Shown: positions 1 through 6,566, counted from the first letter of the stretch. The stretch: DNA of 6,761 bases from JAZTZP01 sp045637525 (GCA_045637525.1 JAZTZP010000048.1:1-6761), one strand, 5' to 3'. Notes: generated by a model from the sequence alone, not told the origin. Program-made: numbers and translations.

Positions 1-404
1 GTTCTCGTACAACATTGTTAAATAAGCAGTTTAAAATTAATACTTTTTCTGTTGAAGAGTATATAAAGAGAATTAAAAAAGATACCTTGCCTACGTCGGT
101 TACTATAAAATTTACTTTAAGACAAAGAATGGTTTACTATCTGTTCTGGACTGCTTATAGCACAAAAGTTAATTCTGCTGAGTTTGAAAAATTTTTTAAT
201 GTTCCATTAAATAAAATGTACGGATTTGAATTGTTGCTGGCGAAAATATTGGGGTTTGTTACCGAAAAAGAAGGAGTATATTCCATGACACTAAAAGGTG
301 CTTTTTATTATCATTATTATGAAAATTTTTATACACTGTCTTACATAGATAAGATGTGGGGAATAATGAGGAAAAATCCATTTCCTGCTAATATTAAGTT
401 TTAG
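1..404 (+). CDS. HemN/HemW-like radical SAM protein, C-terminal fragment (5' end outside window)
   Basis: The frame is open to the left edge (codons from base 3 read S-R-T-T-L-L), so this is the 3' part of a longer gene. The first in-frame TTG at 15 has no ribosome binding site in view and is not a credible start. The visible ~133 residues resemble the C-terminal domain of coproporphyrinogen III oxidase-like radical SAM proteins: a VEEYIKRI...LP segment, a helical region with W/Y residues, an LGF....G.Y.LT.KG.YY element, and a tail with YIDKMWG followed by PFP. The radical SAM CxxxCxxC motif would lie upstream and cannot be checked. In characterised relatives this C-terminal domain covers the substrate site; the substrate here is unknown, and many family members are not heme enzymes. 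Third codon positions are strongly A/T-biased compared with the next gene. No hairpin terminator follows the stop. The assignment rests on remembered family pattern only. Confidence 0.6.
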   Translation, partial: SRTTLLNKQFKINTFSVEEYIKRIKKDTLPTSVTIKFTLRQRMVYYLFWTAYSTKVNSAEFEKFFNVPLNKMYGFELLLAKILGFVTEKEGVYSMTLKGAFYYHYYENFYTLSYIDKMWGIMRKNPFPANIKF

Positions 405-483
405 TTTTTTATTCCGGACACAAAGACACAATCCCGTTGTATTTCGGTACGTGTCAAGTCTTGGAATTTAACAGAATAATTTG

Positions 484-509
484 CCGATTTTAAATATTTA
501 TAATATCGG
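484..509. promoter_or_regulatory. AT-rich imperfect palindrome with a TATAAT, possible promoter/operator
   Basis: In the 185-base gap before the ASKHA gene, CCGAT (484-488) and ATCGG (505-509) form an inverted repeat around a second palindrome, TAAATATTTA (491-500); the two centres differ by about one base. A perfect TATAAT lies at 499-504, but no good -35 box sits 16-18 bases upstream; TTGCCG at 481-486 is only 12 bases away. It could be an operator over a weak promoter for the downstream gene or a chance AT-rich symmetry. Nothing else recognisable, including no cobalamin-riboswitch-like sequence, was seen in 405-589. Confidence 0.25.
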
Positions 510-589
510 AGCAGGAAAATATATGTAAGAAATTTACAGAAGCTATATCGAAAAAACATCAACTAATACTAAAAAGGTAAATAATATTT

Positions 590-1975
590 ATGAAAAAGAT
601 AAAAATTAACGGTAAAACAATTTTTGCGGAATACGGCACACTTTTATCCGATGCCTTAATAAAAGCCGGCATAAACGCCGAGCATCCCTGCGGTGGTATG
701 GGTAAATGTAAAAAATGCATTGTACTCGTAAACGGCAACGAGGAGCTTTCATGCCAATACAGAATAGAAACCGATATATCCGTTTCTATTCCGGATAGCG
801 GAGAAATCATTTCTGAAACAGGCGCATCCCAAACCGGCGAAATAACAGAAAATGTGTGCCTTGCACTTGATATAGGCACAACAACTCTTGCCCTTGCCCT
901 CGTTTCACTCAACACAAATGAGATAATTAAAGTAATAACAAGAACAAATCCGCAAAGAACATTTGGTGCAGATATAATGTCAAGAATAGATTATTGCACA
1001 AAAAACGGAACTGAGAAGCTCCATACAACGCTGATATCTGAAATTAATAAAATGATTGCAGATTTCAAATTAACGGATGAAGTCATGCTTTATGTTTCAG
1101 GAAATACAACAATGCTTCACCTGTTCTTCGGTATTGACTGCTCAGCAATAGGAGTCGCACCCTACACCCCTGTTTTTCTTGAAAGTAAACACGAATCCGC
1201 AAAAAAACTTGGTTTAGCAGGGGTTAAAGAGGTTGAAAGTCTTCCGTCAATAGCCGCATTTGTAGGTGCAGACTTAGTTGCAGGACTGAACCTTGTCGAA
1301 ATGCCACAAAAAAACAAATACAATCTTTTGATAGACCTCGGAACGAATGCGGAAATAGTTCTTTTTTCAGAAAAATCTGTTTTATGTACATCAGCCGCCG
1401 CCGGTCCGTGTTTTGAGGGCGCAAATATATCCTGCGGTATGAGTGCAACAAACGGAGCTGTATATTCTTATTCAGACGGCATAGTAAAAACAATCGGCAA
1501 CGCCGCTCCTAAAGGAATATGCGGTACCGGGCTTATTGATATCATAGCCGGACTTATAGCCAACAAAACAATTGACAAAACCGGGTTTATGGAGTGCGGT
1601 GAATTTAAAATTGCAGATGGTGTACACCTAAGTCAAGCTGATGTGCGTCAGTTTCAGCTTGCAAAATCAGCAGTTTTTTCAGCAATTGTGACACTACTTA
1701 ACACAGAAAAAATCTCTTCGGACAGTATCGGAAATATATATATATCCGGCGGATTTTCCGCTAAAATCAATATAGCAAATGCAGTTAAAACAGGACTTCT
1801 TCCGGATGTTTTTTTTGAAAAATACATTCCGGTAAACAACAGCAGCCTTCTCGGCACTGTTAAATATGCATGCGAAAAAAACGACCTTTCTGTCTACACA
1901 AAAAACGCTGCTTATGTCGATTTATCAACAACCCCTGATTTTTCTGATTTGTATATAGAAAATATGATGTTTTAA
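590..1975 (+). CDS. Short RACo-like corrinoid activator: 2Fe-2S ferredoxin domain plus ASKHA ATPase (DUF4445 type)
   Basis: Complete 461-residue protein. Residues 1-70 form a plant-type 2Fe-2S domain with the cysteine pattern C34-GGMGK-C40-KK-C43 and C55. From about residue 89 an acetate kinase/Hsp70/actin-like fold begins: DIGTTT (94-99) is the phosphate-1 loop, a second loop reads IDLGTNAE, and GICGTGLID and ISGGF lie later. Characterised relatives (RACo of acetogens) use ATP to drive electrons from the FeS cluster to Co(II) corrinoid proteins and restore active Co(I). RACo is roughly 630 residues with a linker domain between FeS and ASKHA parts; here the two are nearly adjacent, so this is a short form. 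The start is the ATG after AAAGG (about ten bases spacing). No corrinoid protein or methyltransferase gene is in the window, so the partner is unknown. It is followed by the shared terminator at 2003-2024. The family is clear; the exact substrate is not. Confidence 0.85.
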   Translation: MKKIKINGKTIFAEYGTLLSDALIKAGINAEHPCGGMGKCKKCIVLVNGNEELSCQYRIETDISVSIPDSGEIISETGASQTGEITENVCLALDIGTTTLALALVSLNTNEIIKVITRTNPQRTFGADIMSRIDYCTKNGTEKLHTTLISEINKMIADFKLTDEVMLYVSGNTTMLHLFFGIDCSAIGVAPYTPVFLESKHESAKKLGLAGVKEVESLPSIAAFVGADLVAGLNLVEMPQKNKYNLLIDLGTNAEIVLFSEKSVLCTSAAAGPCFEGANISCGMSATNGAVYSYSDGIVKTIGNAAPKGICGTGLIDIIAGLIANKTIDKTGFMECGEFKIADGVHLSQADVRQFQLAKSAVFSAIVTLLNTEKISSDSIGNIYISGGFSAKINIANAVKTGLLPDVFFEKYIPVNNSSLLGTVKYACEKNDLSVYTKNAAYVDLSTTPDFSDLYIENMMF

Positions 1976-2002
1976 AACCGGAATAATCAACCAAACAAAA
2001 AC

Positions 2003-2024
2003 GCCTGCGATTTTCATCGCAGGC
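2003..2024. terminator. Bidirectional intrinsic terminator between converging genes
   Basis: A perfect 9-bp stem, GCCTGCGAT (2003-2011) with ATCGCAGGC (2016-2024), closes a four-base loop. Read on the minus strand the loop is GAAA, a stable GNRA tetraloop, and the stem is followed by GTTTTTGTTT, ending the rplT transcript just after its stop. Read on the plus strand it is followed by AATTTTATTT and can end the ASKHA gene transcript, whose stop is 28 bases upstream. One hairpin thus serves both converging units. Confidence 0.9.
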
Positions 2025-2040
2025 AATTTTATTTGTTAAC

Positions 2041-2394
2041 TTATCTTGCAGCCTTTGCTGTTTCAACAAGCTTTGTAAATGCTGCAGGATCTGCAATTGC
2101 GATCTCTGAAAGCATCTTTCTGTTCATTTCGATGCCGGCTTTCTTTAAACCGTTCATGAATGTTGAATAGTTCATTCCGTTCATCTTTGCAGCAGCGCTG
2201 ATTCTTGCGATCCATAATCTTCTGAAATCACGCTTTCTGCGCTTTCTACCTACGTATGCATTCTGCATTGAACGCATAACAGCCTGATTTGCAATTCTGA
2301 ACTGCTTACTTTCAGCGCCTCTGAAACCTTTTGCAAGCTTTAAAATCTTCTTATGTTTTTTTCTTGTATTTAAAGCACCTTTTACTCTTGCCAT
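2041..2394 (-). CDS. rplT: 50S ribosomal protein L20
   Basis: Complete 117-residue protein of normal family length. It begins MARVKGALNTRKKHKKILK and has the expected very basic N-terminal extension, the GFRGAESKQFRIANQAVM region, the RKRDFRRLWIARI segment and a C-terminal globular part that binds 23S rRNA. L20 is an early assembly protein of the large subunit. In Bacillus and E. coli it also represses its own operon by binding the mRNA, which fits the leader at 3191-3346. It is the last gene of infC-rpmI-rplT. The start is supported by GAGAGGAA ending eight bases before ATG. The operon terminator hairpin lies directly after the stop. Confidence 0.98.
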   Translation of the reverse strand: MARVKGALNTRKKHKKILKLAKGFRGAESKQFRIANQAVMRSMQNAYVGRKRRKRDFRRLWIARISAAAKMNGMNYSTFMNGLKKAGIEMNRKMLSEIAIADPAAFTKLVETAKAAR

Positions 2395-2426
2395 TGTATT
2401 TTCCTCTCTTTCAAATGTTGTGTATC

Positions 2427-2448
2427 ACGGTCAGCGAGAAACTGCCGT
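2427..2448 (-). other. Stem-loop in the rpmI-rplT intergenic region
   Basis: On the transcript, ACGGCAG pairs with CTGACCGT with one bulged A, enclosing a seven-base loop, in the 62-base gap between the two ribosomal protein genes. No T-run follows, so it is not a terminator. It could be a protein-binding, processing or mRNA-stability element. The fold is visible; any function is a guess. Confidence 0.4.
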
Positions 2449-2456
2449 TAAAGCTA

Positions 2457-2654
2457 TTACTTATATGGTATAAGCTTCTTGATTACAGCTGCGTTTGCTG
2501 CTGAACAATAAGCCTGCTTTCTGAGCTTTCTCTTTCTCTTTGTTGATTTCTTTGTAAGGATGTGTCTTCTGAAAGACTTATTCATCTTAACCTTACCGTT
2601 CTTTGTGATACCGAATCTCTTAGCGGCACCTCTGTGTGTCTTTATTTTAGGCAT
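2457..2654 (-). CDS. rpmI: 50S ribosomal protein L35
   Basis: Complete 65-residue, lysine/arginine-rich protein of the usual size. It begins MPKIKTHRGAAKRFGITKNG, the conserved L35 N-terminus, and has RRHILTKKSTKRKRKLRK in the middle. It is a structural protein of the large ribosomal subunit. It is the middle gene of the operon, 26 bases after infC and 62 before rplT. The ATG is preceded by AAGGAG at nine bases spacing. Confidence 0.98.
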   Translation of the reverse strand: MPKIKTHRGAAKRFGITKNGKVKMNKSFRRHILTKKSTKRKRKLRKQAYCSAANAAVIKKLIPYK

Positions 2655-2680
2655 AAAATTTCACTCCTTTTAAAAATATA

Positions 2681-3190
2681 TTATGCGTTTGGTGCAAGAA
2701 ACATTATCATATTTCTGCCTTCAAGCTTCGGAGCACGCTCAACAGAGCCGAGTTCCTTAACCTGCTCAGCAAAACGTTCGAGCAAAGTAAGACCCATTTC
2801 GGAATGACTTACCTCACGTCCGCGAAAACGTACCATTACTTTTACTTTATCACCGTTCTTTAAAAAACGGAGTGCGTGGTTACATTTTGTGTTGAAGTCG
2901 TTTGTATCAATTGACGGAGACAACTGAATCTCCTTGATATTGATAACCTTTTGATTTTTTCTGTTTTCTTTTTCTTTTTTTGCAAGCTCAAACTTGTATT
3001 TACCGTAGTCCATAATCTTGCATACAGGCGGTTTTGCCTGCGGCGCAATTTTAACCAGGTCAAGTCCTCGGTCATTTGCTAAGTCCAATGCACTTTTTGC
3101 ATCCATAACACCTAACTGTTCGCCGTCTGCACTTACAACTCTGACTTCCTTATCACGGATTTCTTCGTTTATCTGCAATTCTTTACTAAT
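2681..3190 (-). CDS. infC: Translation initiation factor IF-3, AUU start
   Basis: IF3 binds the 30S subunit, prevents premature joining with 50S and checks the start codon-initiator tRNA pair. The protein reads SKELQINEEIRDKEVRV at the N-terminus, followed by the linker motif AKPPVCKIMDYGKYKFE, the lysine-rich KKEKENRKNQK, and the C-terminal IKEIQLSP, DFNTK, GDKVKV and RFRGRE motifs. From the proposed start it has 169 residues, the family norm. An in-frame ATG at 3247 would add about 19 residues but lies inside the attenuator hairpin and has no ribosome binding site. The strong GGAGG at 3199-3203 is eight bases from ATT (3188-3190) but only two from the TTG at 3194-3196, so AUU is the best start. 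AUU starts in infC allow IF3 to repress its own translation in E. coli. First gene of infC-rpmI-rplT. A TTG start (171 aa) is the main alternative. Confidence 0.95.
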   Translation of the reverse strand: MSKELQINEEIRDKEVRVVSADGEQLGVMDAKSALDLANDRGLDLVKIAPQAKPPVCKIMDYGKYKFELAKKEKENRKNQKVINIKEIQLSPSIDTNDFNTKCNHALRFLKNGDKVKVMVRFRGREVSHSEMGLTLLERFAEQVKELGSVERAPKLEGRNMIMFLAPNA

Positions 3191-3204
3191 GGTCAATCCC
3201 TCCC
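3188..3204 (-). promoter_or_regulatory. infC ribosome binding site and AUU start
   Basis: The minus strand reads GGGAGGGA, eight bases, then ATT. The spacing selects ATT over the nearby TTG and over the upstream ATG at 3247. A rare start codon with a near-perfect Shine-Dalgarno is the expected arrangement for IF3 autocontrol. Confidence 0.75.
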
Positions 3205-3346
3205 AAACATATAATTTTCCTGCACAAAAAAACGGATGTATAAACATCCGTCAAAATACACATACAAACAAAAACTGTAAAATGTATTACCGCAAAACAC
3301 GAAAGCCGTACGGTGAGGACGGATGCCCTACTTGAATTTTTTTACT
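3191..3346 (-). promoter_or_regulatory. L20-type attenuator leader of infC-rpmI-rplT
   Basis: This is the ~155-nt untranslated leader between the predicted transcription start (about 3346) and the infC start. Transcript segment CATCCGTC (3325 down to 3318) is complementary to GACGGATG (3252 down to 3245), which is also the 5' arm of the terminator hairpin at 3226-3251. The outer pairing would therefore be an antiterminator. Inside it, AATACA can pair with TGTATT next to the outer stem, and CCGTACGG forms a small palindrome, suggesting a branched structure. In Bacillus a leader of this logic before the same three genes is bound by L20, which favours termination when L20 is in excess. The segments are seen; the ligand is inferred from operon content. 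Confidence 0.8.
3226..3251 (-). terminator. Leader terminator (attenuator) upstream of infC
   Basis: On the minus strand ACGGATGT (3251-3244) pairs perfectly with ACATCCGT (3239-3232) around a four-base loop TTAT, followed by a run of T down to 3226. It sits ahead of the infC ribosome binding site, so termination here would abolish operon expression. Its 5' arm is shared with the upstream antiterminator segment at 3318-3325. Confidence 0.88.
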
Positions 3347-3351
3347 TTATG

Positions 3352-3380
3352 AGTATATCATATATATTTTCATTTGTCAA
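3352..3380 (-). promoter_or_regulatory. Sigma-A promoter of infC-rpmI-rplT
   Basis: The minus strand has a perfect -35 TTGACA (3380-3375), a 17-base spacer, and -10 TATACT (3357-3352) with the extended-10 TG one base upstream. The predicted start is near 3346, giving a leader of about 155 nt. It lies about 86 bases beyond the stop of the upstream operon on the same strand. Confidence 0.88.
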
Positions 3381-3383
3381 GCG

Positions 3384-3416
3384 TTTTTATTAATTTTTTT
3401 CCGTTTTTTTATTTTT
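3384..3416 (-). promoter_or_regulatory. Phased A-tracts (UP-element-like) upstream of infC promoter
   Basis: Four A-runs on the minus strand, at 3412-3416, 3404-3410, 3394-3400 and 3384-3388, lie directly upstream of the -35 box. Three are spaced by 10-11 bases, about one helical turn. This is the pattern of intrinsically bent DNA and UP elements that raise promoter strength, fitting a highly expressed translation operon. Confidence 0.5.
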
Positions 3417-3465
3417 AATGCATTTCGCACAATTACTTTACCATCTTTATGCGGTTTTATTGTAT

Positions 3466-5349
3466 TTATTTCATTTCAAAGCTCTTTATAATGTCCACAA
3501 ACTCCTCATTTGCCGCCGAGTTATACGCAGCTTCTCCCTGAGTAAGAACAAAGCTTACCACCCGTGAATTTTTATGCGTGATATAAATAGTAATATATAT
3601 TCTTTCCGTATCATCTTCATACACCATAACTGTTTTATAATATGTATCGCCATTGATTTTTACGGAATTTGTTTCTTCGACAATTTCTGTATCGGCAAAA
3701 TCGGCATATTCCTGTGCCATCTCACTCAGCTTTTCTTCCTTATTGGCATCTGTTATATCTTTTTGATGAGCTATACCAACCGTCACCACAGAATTGCAAT
3801 ATCTGTTTGAAAATGCTGCACCCGTATCAAATGCATCATAATCCGCCGTCCATGAATAAGGCATAGTAAGCCTCCATTTATCGGTCTTTATATTTCTGTC
3901 GGTTTTTTCGGGATCGTTTCTGAGTATGGTTCCTATCTCGCCCATGTCAAGTTTTTCTGCTGTGAAGCTGTTTATAATGGTGTCCGCAATATCTGTGTTT
4001 TCGTCCGAATATATATCCATTCCTAAATTATACACATAATCTCCAACCTCAAAAAACACATCTGTAAGCATATGTTCTTCCGACGGCGAACACGTATATC
4101 TGTAACCCACAACTCCGTTTACGGTACACTCCTCAATCTCAGTTGCCTTTACCAGATCCCTGTTTATATACTTTGTATTTGTTTCTTTATCCTGCACGGC
4201 AAACTTTTCAGCGGTTGCCGTATCAGATTTTGAGTATACATTCACAAACACATAAGAAATCTTTGCATCCTCTTCCTTAATGAAAGTAAACTCATTCTCT
4301 GCCGCCGAATATCCGCTCCTTAAATAGTCAGCAGGAATTTTAAACTCAAACTTGTATTTTTCATCTTCAAACACTCTGTAACCGTCTTCCGTGTCAGTCA
4401 GATTATATACTTTTTCATCAAAAACACCGCCCATATAAAAGCTGTCCGCAAGCGAAAGACACTCTTTCTTTATCCGGTCATCAGCCTCCTCGTCGAAATA
4501 CGTGGAAATTGCAACCATGTTTTCTTCGCCTATCCAGCTTCTTGTATCGACAATCATTCCATAGCTTTTTGACTGAAAATGCATATACTTATTTCCGTTT
4601 CTGTCAACACACTTGTCAGCTTTTACAAGCGTATATCCCGTAAGCTCGTCCTTTGCTATGCTGAAATACTCATCAAAAGACATTTCTTCCGTTAATCTTA
4701 TAATTTCTATATCAACAGAATTTCCGTTTTCATCTATAAAGCTTGTGTAGTCGCCGTTAAAGCTTCTTTCACCCATTATAAAGTTTTTGGGATTGTCCAT
4801 AATCCAGCCGAAATAACTGTCGCCTATATACGGAAGCTCAGTAGTTCCGGCAAGAGTTGATTCTTCACCATGTGCTTCTTTTATAACAGTAATACTCTGT
4901 GTTTCGTCATCATAGCCTACCGTAGCGCCAAAAGACTCCGATATAAACCTCAAAGGCACCATTGTCGATAAATCTGAAATAACCGGAGCCTCCGAAAGCT
5001 CCTCGGCATGGTCGTTTACTCTTGCAACCTTATTCCCGATTTGCAAAACCATAATAACATCAGGATACTCAATCGTAATCTTTTCGGTTTCCTCATCCCA
5101 TAAAACCTTTGCGCCGAAAGCCTCGGTTATAACACGAACAGGAACAAGCGTTGTTCCTCCCTCTGTAACATACGGTTTTTCCACCGTTACCATGTTACCG
5201 TTTATCGAAAGGTTCTCATCGCCTACTTTAAAAGAAATTTCCACATACTCCGGAAATTCACCCGTATCCGCACTAACGCCCGGCACCGATACGCAAAGAG
5301 CTAAAAGTGCCGAACAGATAATTAATGCTTTTTTAAAAATTTTCTTCAT
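3466..5349 (-). CDS. Exported protein: two amine-oxidase-N-like stalk motifs and three PsbP/Mog1-like modules
   Basis: Complete 627-residue protein. Residues 1-27 form a signal peptide (KK near the N-terminus, hydrophobic 8-22, cleavage likely after VSA). Residues 35-157 match the copper amine oxidase N-terminal-like domain of Clostridia, with the repeated motif TLVPVRVITEAFGAKVLWD (67-85) and TMVPLRFISESFGATVGYD (129-147); despite the name these domains do not imply copper or oxidase activity. The rest looks like three diverged copies of a PsbP/Mog1-like fold (about 170-306, 325-465, 485-627), each ending in a similar helix: SLADSFYM, IINSFTAE and IIKSFEMK. No catalytic motif or membrane anchor was seen. 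It follows the HtrA-like gene by 18 bases, with GGAGG six bases before ATG, so they are cotranscribed. It may be a substrate-binding or adaptor partner of the protease; that is inference. The three-module reading is by eye and less certain than the N-terminal domain. Confidence 0.75.
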   Translation of the reverse strand: MKKIFKKALIICSALLALCVSVPGVSADTGEFPEYVEISFKVGDENLSINGNMVTVEKPYVTEGGTTLVPVRVITEAFGAKVLWDEETEKITIEYPDVIMVLQIGNKVARVNDHAEELSEAPVISDLSTMVPLRFISESFGATVGYDDETQSITVIKEAHGEESTLAGTTELPYIGDSYFGWIMDNPKNFIMGERSFNGDYTSFIDENGNSVDIEIIRLTEEMSFDEYFSIAKDELTGYTLVKADKCVDRNGNKYMHFQSKSYGMIVDTRSWIGEENMVAISTYFDEEADDRIKKECLSLADSFYMGGVFDEKVYNLTDTEDGYRVFEDEKYKFEFKIPADYLRSGYSAAENEFTFIKEEDAKISYVFVNVYSKSDTATAEKFAVQDKETNTKYINRDLVKATEIEECTVNGVVGYRYTCSPSEEHMLTDVFFEVGDYVYNLGMDIYSDENTDIADTIINSFTAEKLDMGEIGTILRNDPEKTDRNIKTDKWRLTMPYSWTADYDAFDTGAAFSNRYCNSVVTVGIAHQKDITDANKEEKLSEMAQEYADFADTEIVEETNSVKINGDTYYKTVMVYEDDTERIYITIYITHKNSRVVSFVLTQGEAAYNSAANEEFVDIIKSFEMK

Positions 5350-5367
5350 TTTAATCCTCCATTCCTG

Positions 5368-6498
5368 TTATTGCAGAGTAACCGGAACATCAACATCCGT
5401 TTCCTCACCGTTTCTCGTAACGGTAATACTAAGAGTATCTCCGCCTGTATAAGTATCTCTTACCGCACTGTTGTATTCTATAATACTGTGTATGCTCCGT
5501 CCGTTTACTTTAGTTACCGTATCACCGTTTTTCAAATACTCAGATGTGCTTGATTTTACGGTAATCCCTTTATTTGTCGGCAACCCGATGTTTGCCTCCC
5601 ATGAATTTTCAAACGTAACGCCAATATCAGGGCGAAGCACCTTTCCGTTCTTCTCAAACTGTGCCAGAACATAATTTACAGTCTCAAGCGGAATAGAAAA
5701 CGCCATTCCCTCTATTCCCACTCCGGCATATTTGGATGAATTAATTCCTATAAGCTGACCTTGCATGTTTATAAGCGGGCCACCGGAATTACCGGAATTT
5801 ATCGCCGCATCCGTCTGAATTAACGGATAATAGCTGTCGGCAGTGCTGACATTAACGCCGCTTATAATTCCTTTTGTCACAGTATTTCTCATAGAAAGAG
5901 AAAGCGGTGTTCCTATCGCTATAACGGACTTCCCTGCAACAACACTTTCAGGATTTGCAAACGTTACAGGCTTTAATCCGAGCTTGTTTATCTTTACTAT
6001 GGCGAGGTCAGAAATCTTATCAATGTTCTGAACCGTTCCGGCATACGATGTTCCGTCCTGAAAAACAACCGTTATATTCTCAATATCCTCAACAACGTGA
6101 GCGTTTGTCAGTATCACTCCGCCCGATTTTATAACAACTCCCGTTCCGTGAGCGGTAAGCTCATTAAAATTATGCTGTGTAGAAGTCATATACTCAGGCT
6201 TGTAGTTTCCGACAATCGCCACAACACTCGGGCTTATTTCGTCTGCAAGCTTTGTTATAAGATTATCCTCATTAAATGAAATATACGCACTCTGCGTTGC
6301 TTCATCCCATGAAACATCAGCTCCAAGCGCCTCACTTACGGCTCTTAGCGGTACATATGTAGTATCTCCGTTTAAATACCCTACCGCAAGCTGCGGAGTT
6401 CCGTTTACATAAATATTCACATCAGCAAACACCGGCGAACAAGCCATAATTCCCACCGCCGATAATATACACATCATTTTTTTAAAATTTATCTTCAT
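5368..6498 (-). CDS. HtrA/DegP-like exported serine protease with N-terminal amine-oxidase-N-like domain and PDZ
   Basis: 376 residues from the chosen start. Signal peptide 1-25 (cleavage likely after PVFA; IMAC at 17-20 is a poor lipobox). Residues 28-75 hold one amine-oxidase-N-like motif, TYVPLRAVSEALGADVSWD, matching those in the downstream protein. The trypsin-like domain spans about 85-275 with the full triad: H134 in TNAHVV, D164 in SDLAIVK and S238 in GNSGGP, plus the oxyanion-side IGTP. A C-terminal PDZ-like domain covers about 283-376 (GITV...LKNGDTVTKVNG, then GGDTLSITVTRNGEE). HtrA proteases degrade or refold damaged exported proteins. Typical Firmicutes HtrA proteins are anchored by an N-terminal transmembrane helix; here a cleavable signal and stalk domain replace it. 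Start choice: ATG at 6498 is eight bases from AAGGA (6507-6511), while an in-frame ATG at 6507 overlaps that site. First gene of a two-gene operon. Confidence 0.92.
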   Translation of the reverse strand: MKINFKKMMCILSAVGIMACSPVFADVNIYVNGTPQLAVGYLNGDTTYVPLRAVSEALGADVSWDEATQSAYISFNEDNLITKLADEISPSVVAIVGNYKPEYMTSTQHNFNELTAHGTGVVIKSGGVILTNAHVVEDIENITVVFQDGTSYAGTVQNIDKISDLAIVKINKLGLKPVTFANPESVVAGKSVIAIGTPLSLSMRNTVTKGIISGVNVSTADSYYPLIQTDAAINSGNSGGPLINMQGQLIGINSSKYAGVGIEGMAFSIPLETVNYVLAQFEKNGKVLRPDIGVTFENSWEANIGLPTNKGITVKSSTSEYLKNGDTVTKVNGRSIHSIIEYNSAVRDTYTGGDTLSITVTRNGEETDVDVPVTLQ

Positions 6499-6511
6499 AT
6501 TAATCATCCTT
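6496..6511 (-). promoter_or_regulatory. Ribosome binding site deciding the start of the HtrA-like gene
   Basis: The minus strand reads AAGGATGATTAATATG. AAGGA (6511-6507) is eight bases from the second ATG (6498-6496); the first ATG (6507-6505) overlaps the site itself and cannot be used with it. The three-residue longer form is therefore unlikely. Confidence 0.75.
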
Positions 6512-6537
6512 ATATATAAATTTATGTTGTTGTATCT

Positions 6538-6566
6538 ATTATATCACAAAAAATCCCATGTGTCAA
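6538..6566 (-). promoter_or_regulatory. Sigma-A promoter of the HtrA-like protease operon
   Basis: The minus strand has -35 TTGACA (6566-6561), a 17-base spacer, and -10 TATAAT (6543-6538) with an extended-10 TG. Both hexamers are perfect consensus. The predicted start near 6531 gives a leader of about 33 nt to the ATG at 6498. Confidence 0.88.

Noticed and set aside
15..17. TTG at 15 as the start of a complete small protein
   Set aside because: The frame stays open to the window edge, there is no ribosome binding site, and the product aligns in pattern with the C-terminal end of a larger family.
405..589. Cobalamin riboswitch before the RACo-like gene
   Set aside because: The gap is short, and neither a B12-box-like sequence nor an expression-platform hairpin is visible.
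559..915. Minus-strand open frame opposite the FeS domain of the ASKHA gene
   Set aside because: It overlaps a well-supported gene, its sequence has no recognisable domain, and no ribosome binding site precedes it; it is a shadow frame.
3191..3247. N-terminal extension of IF3 starting at ATG 3247
   Set aside because: The ATG lies inside the attenuator hairpin, has no ribosome binding site, and the added residues (FIHPFFCAGK...) are not seen in IF3; the GGAGG at 3199-3203 points to ATT at 3190.
3466..5349. Copper amine oxidase enzyme
   Set aside because: Only the N-terminal stalk-like motif is present; the catalytic domain with its topaquinone tyrosine and copper histidines is absent.
6499..6507. 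Upstream ATG at 6507 for the HtrA-like protease
   Set aside because: It overlaps the AAGGA ribosome binding site, which is correctly spaced for the ATG at 6498.
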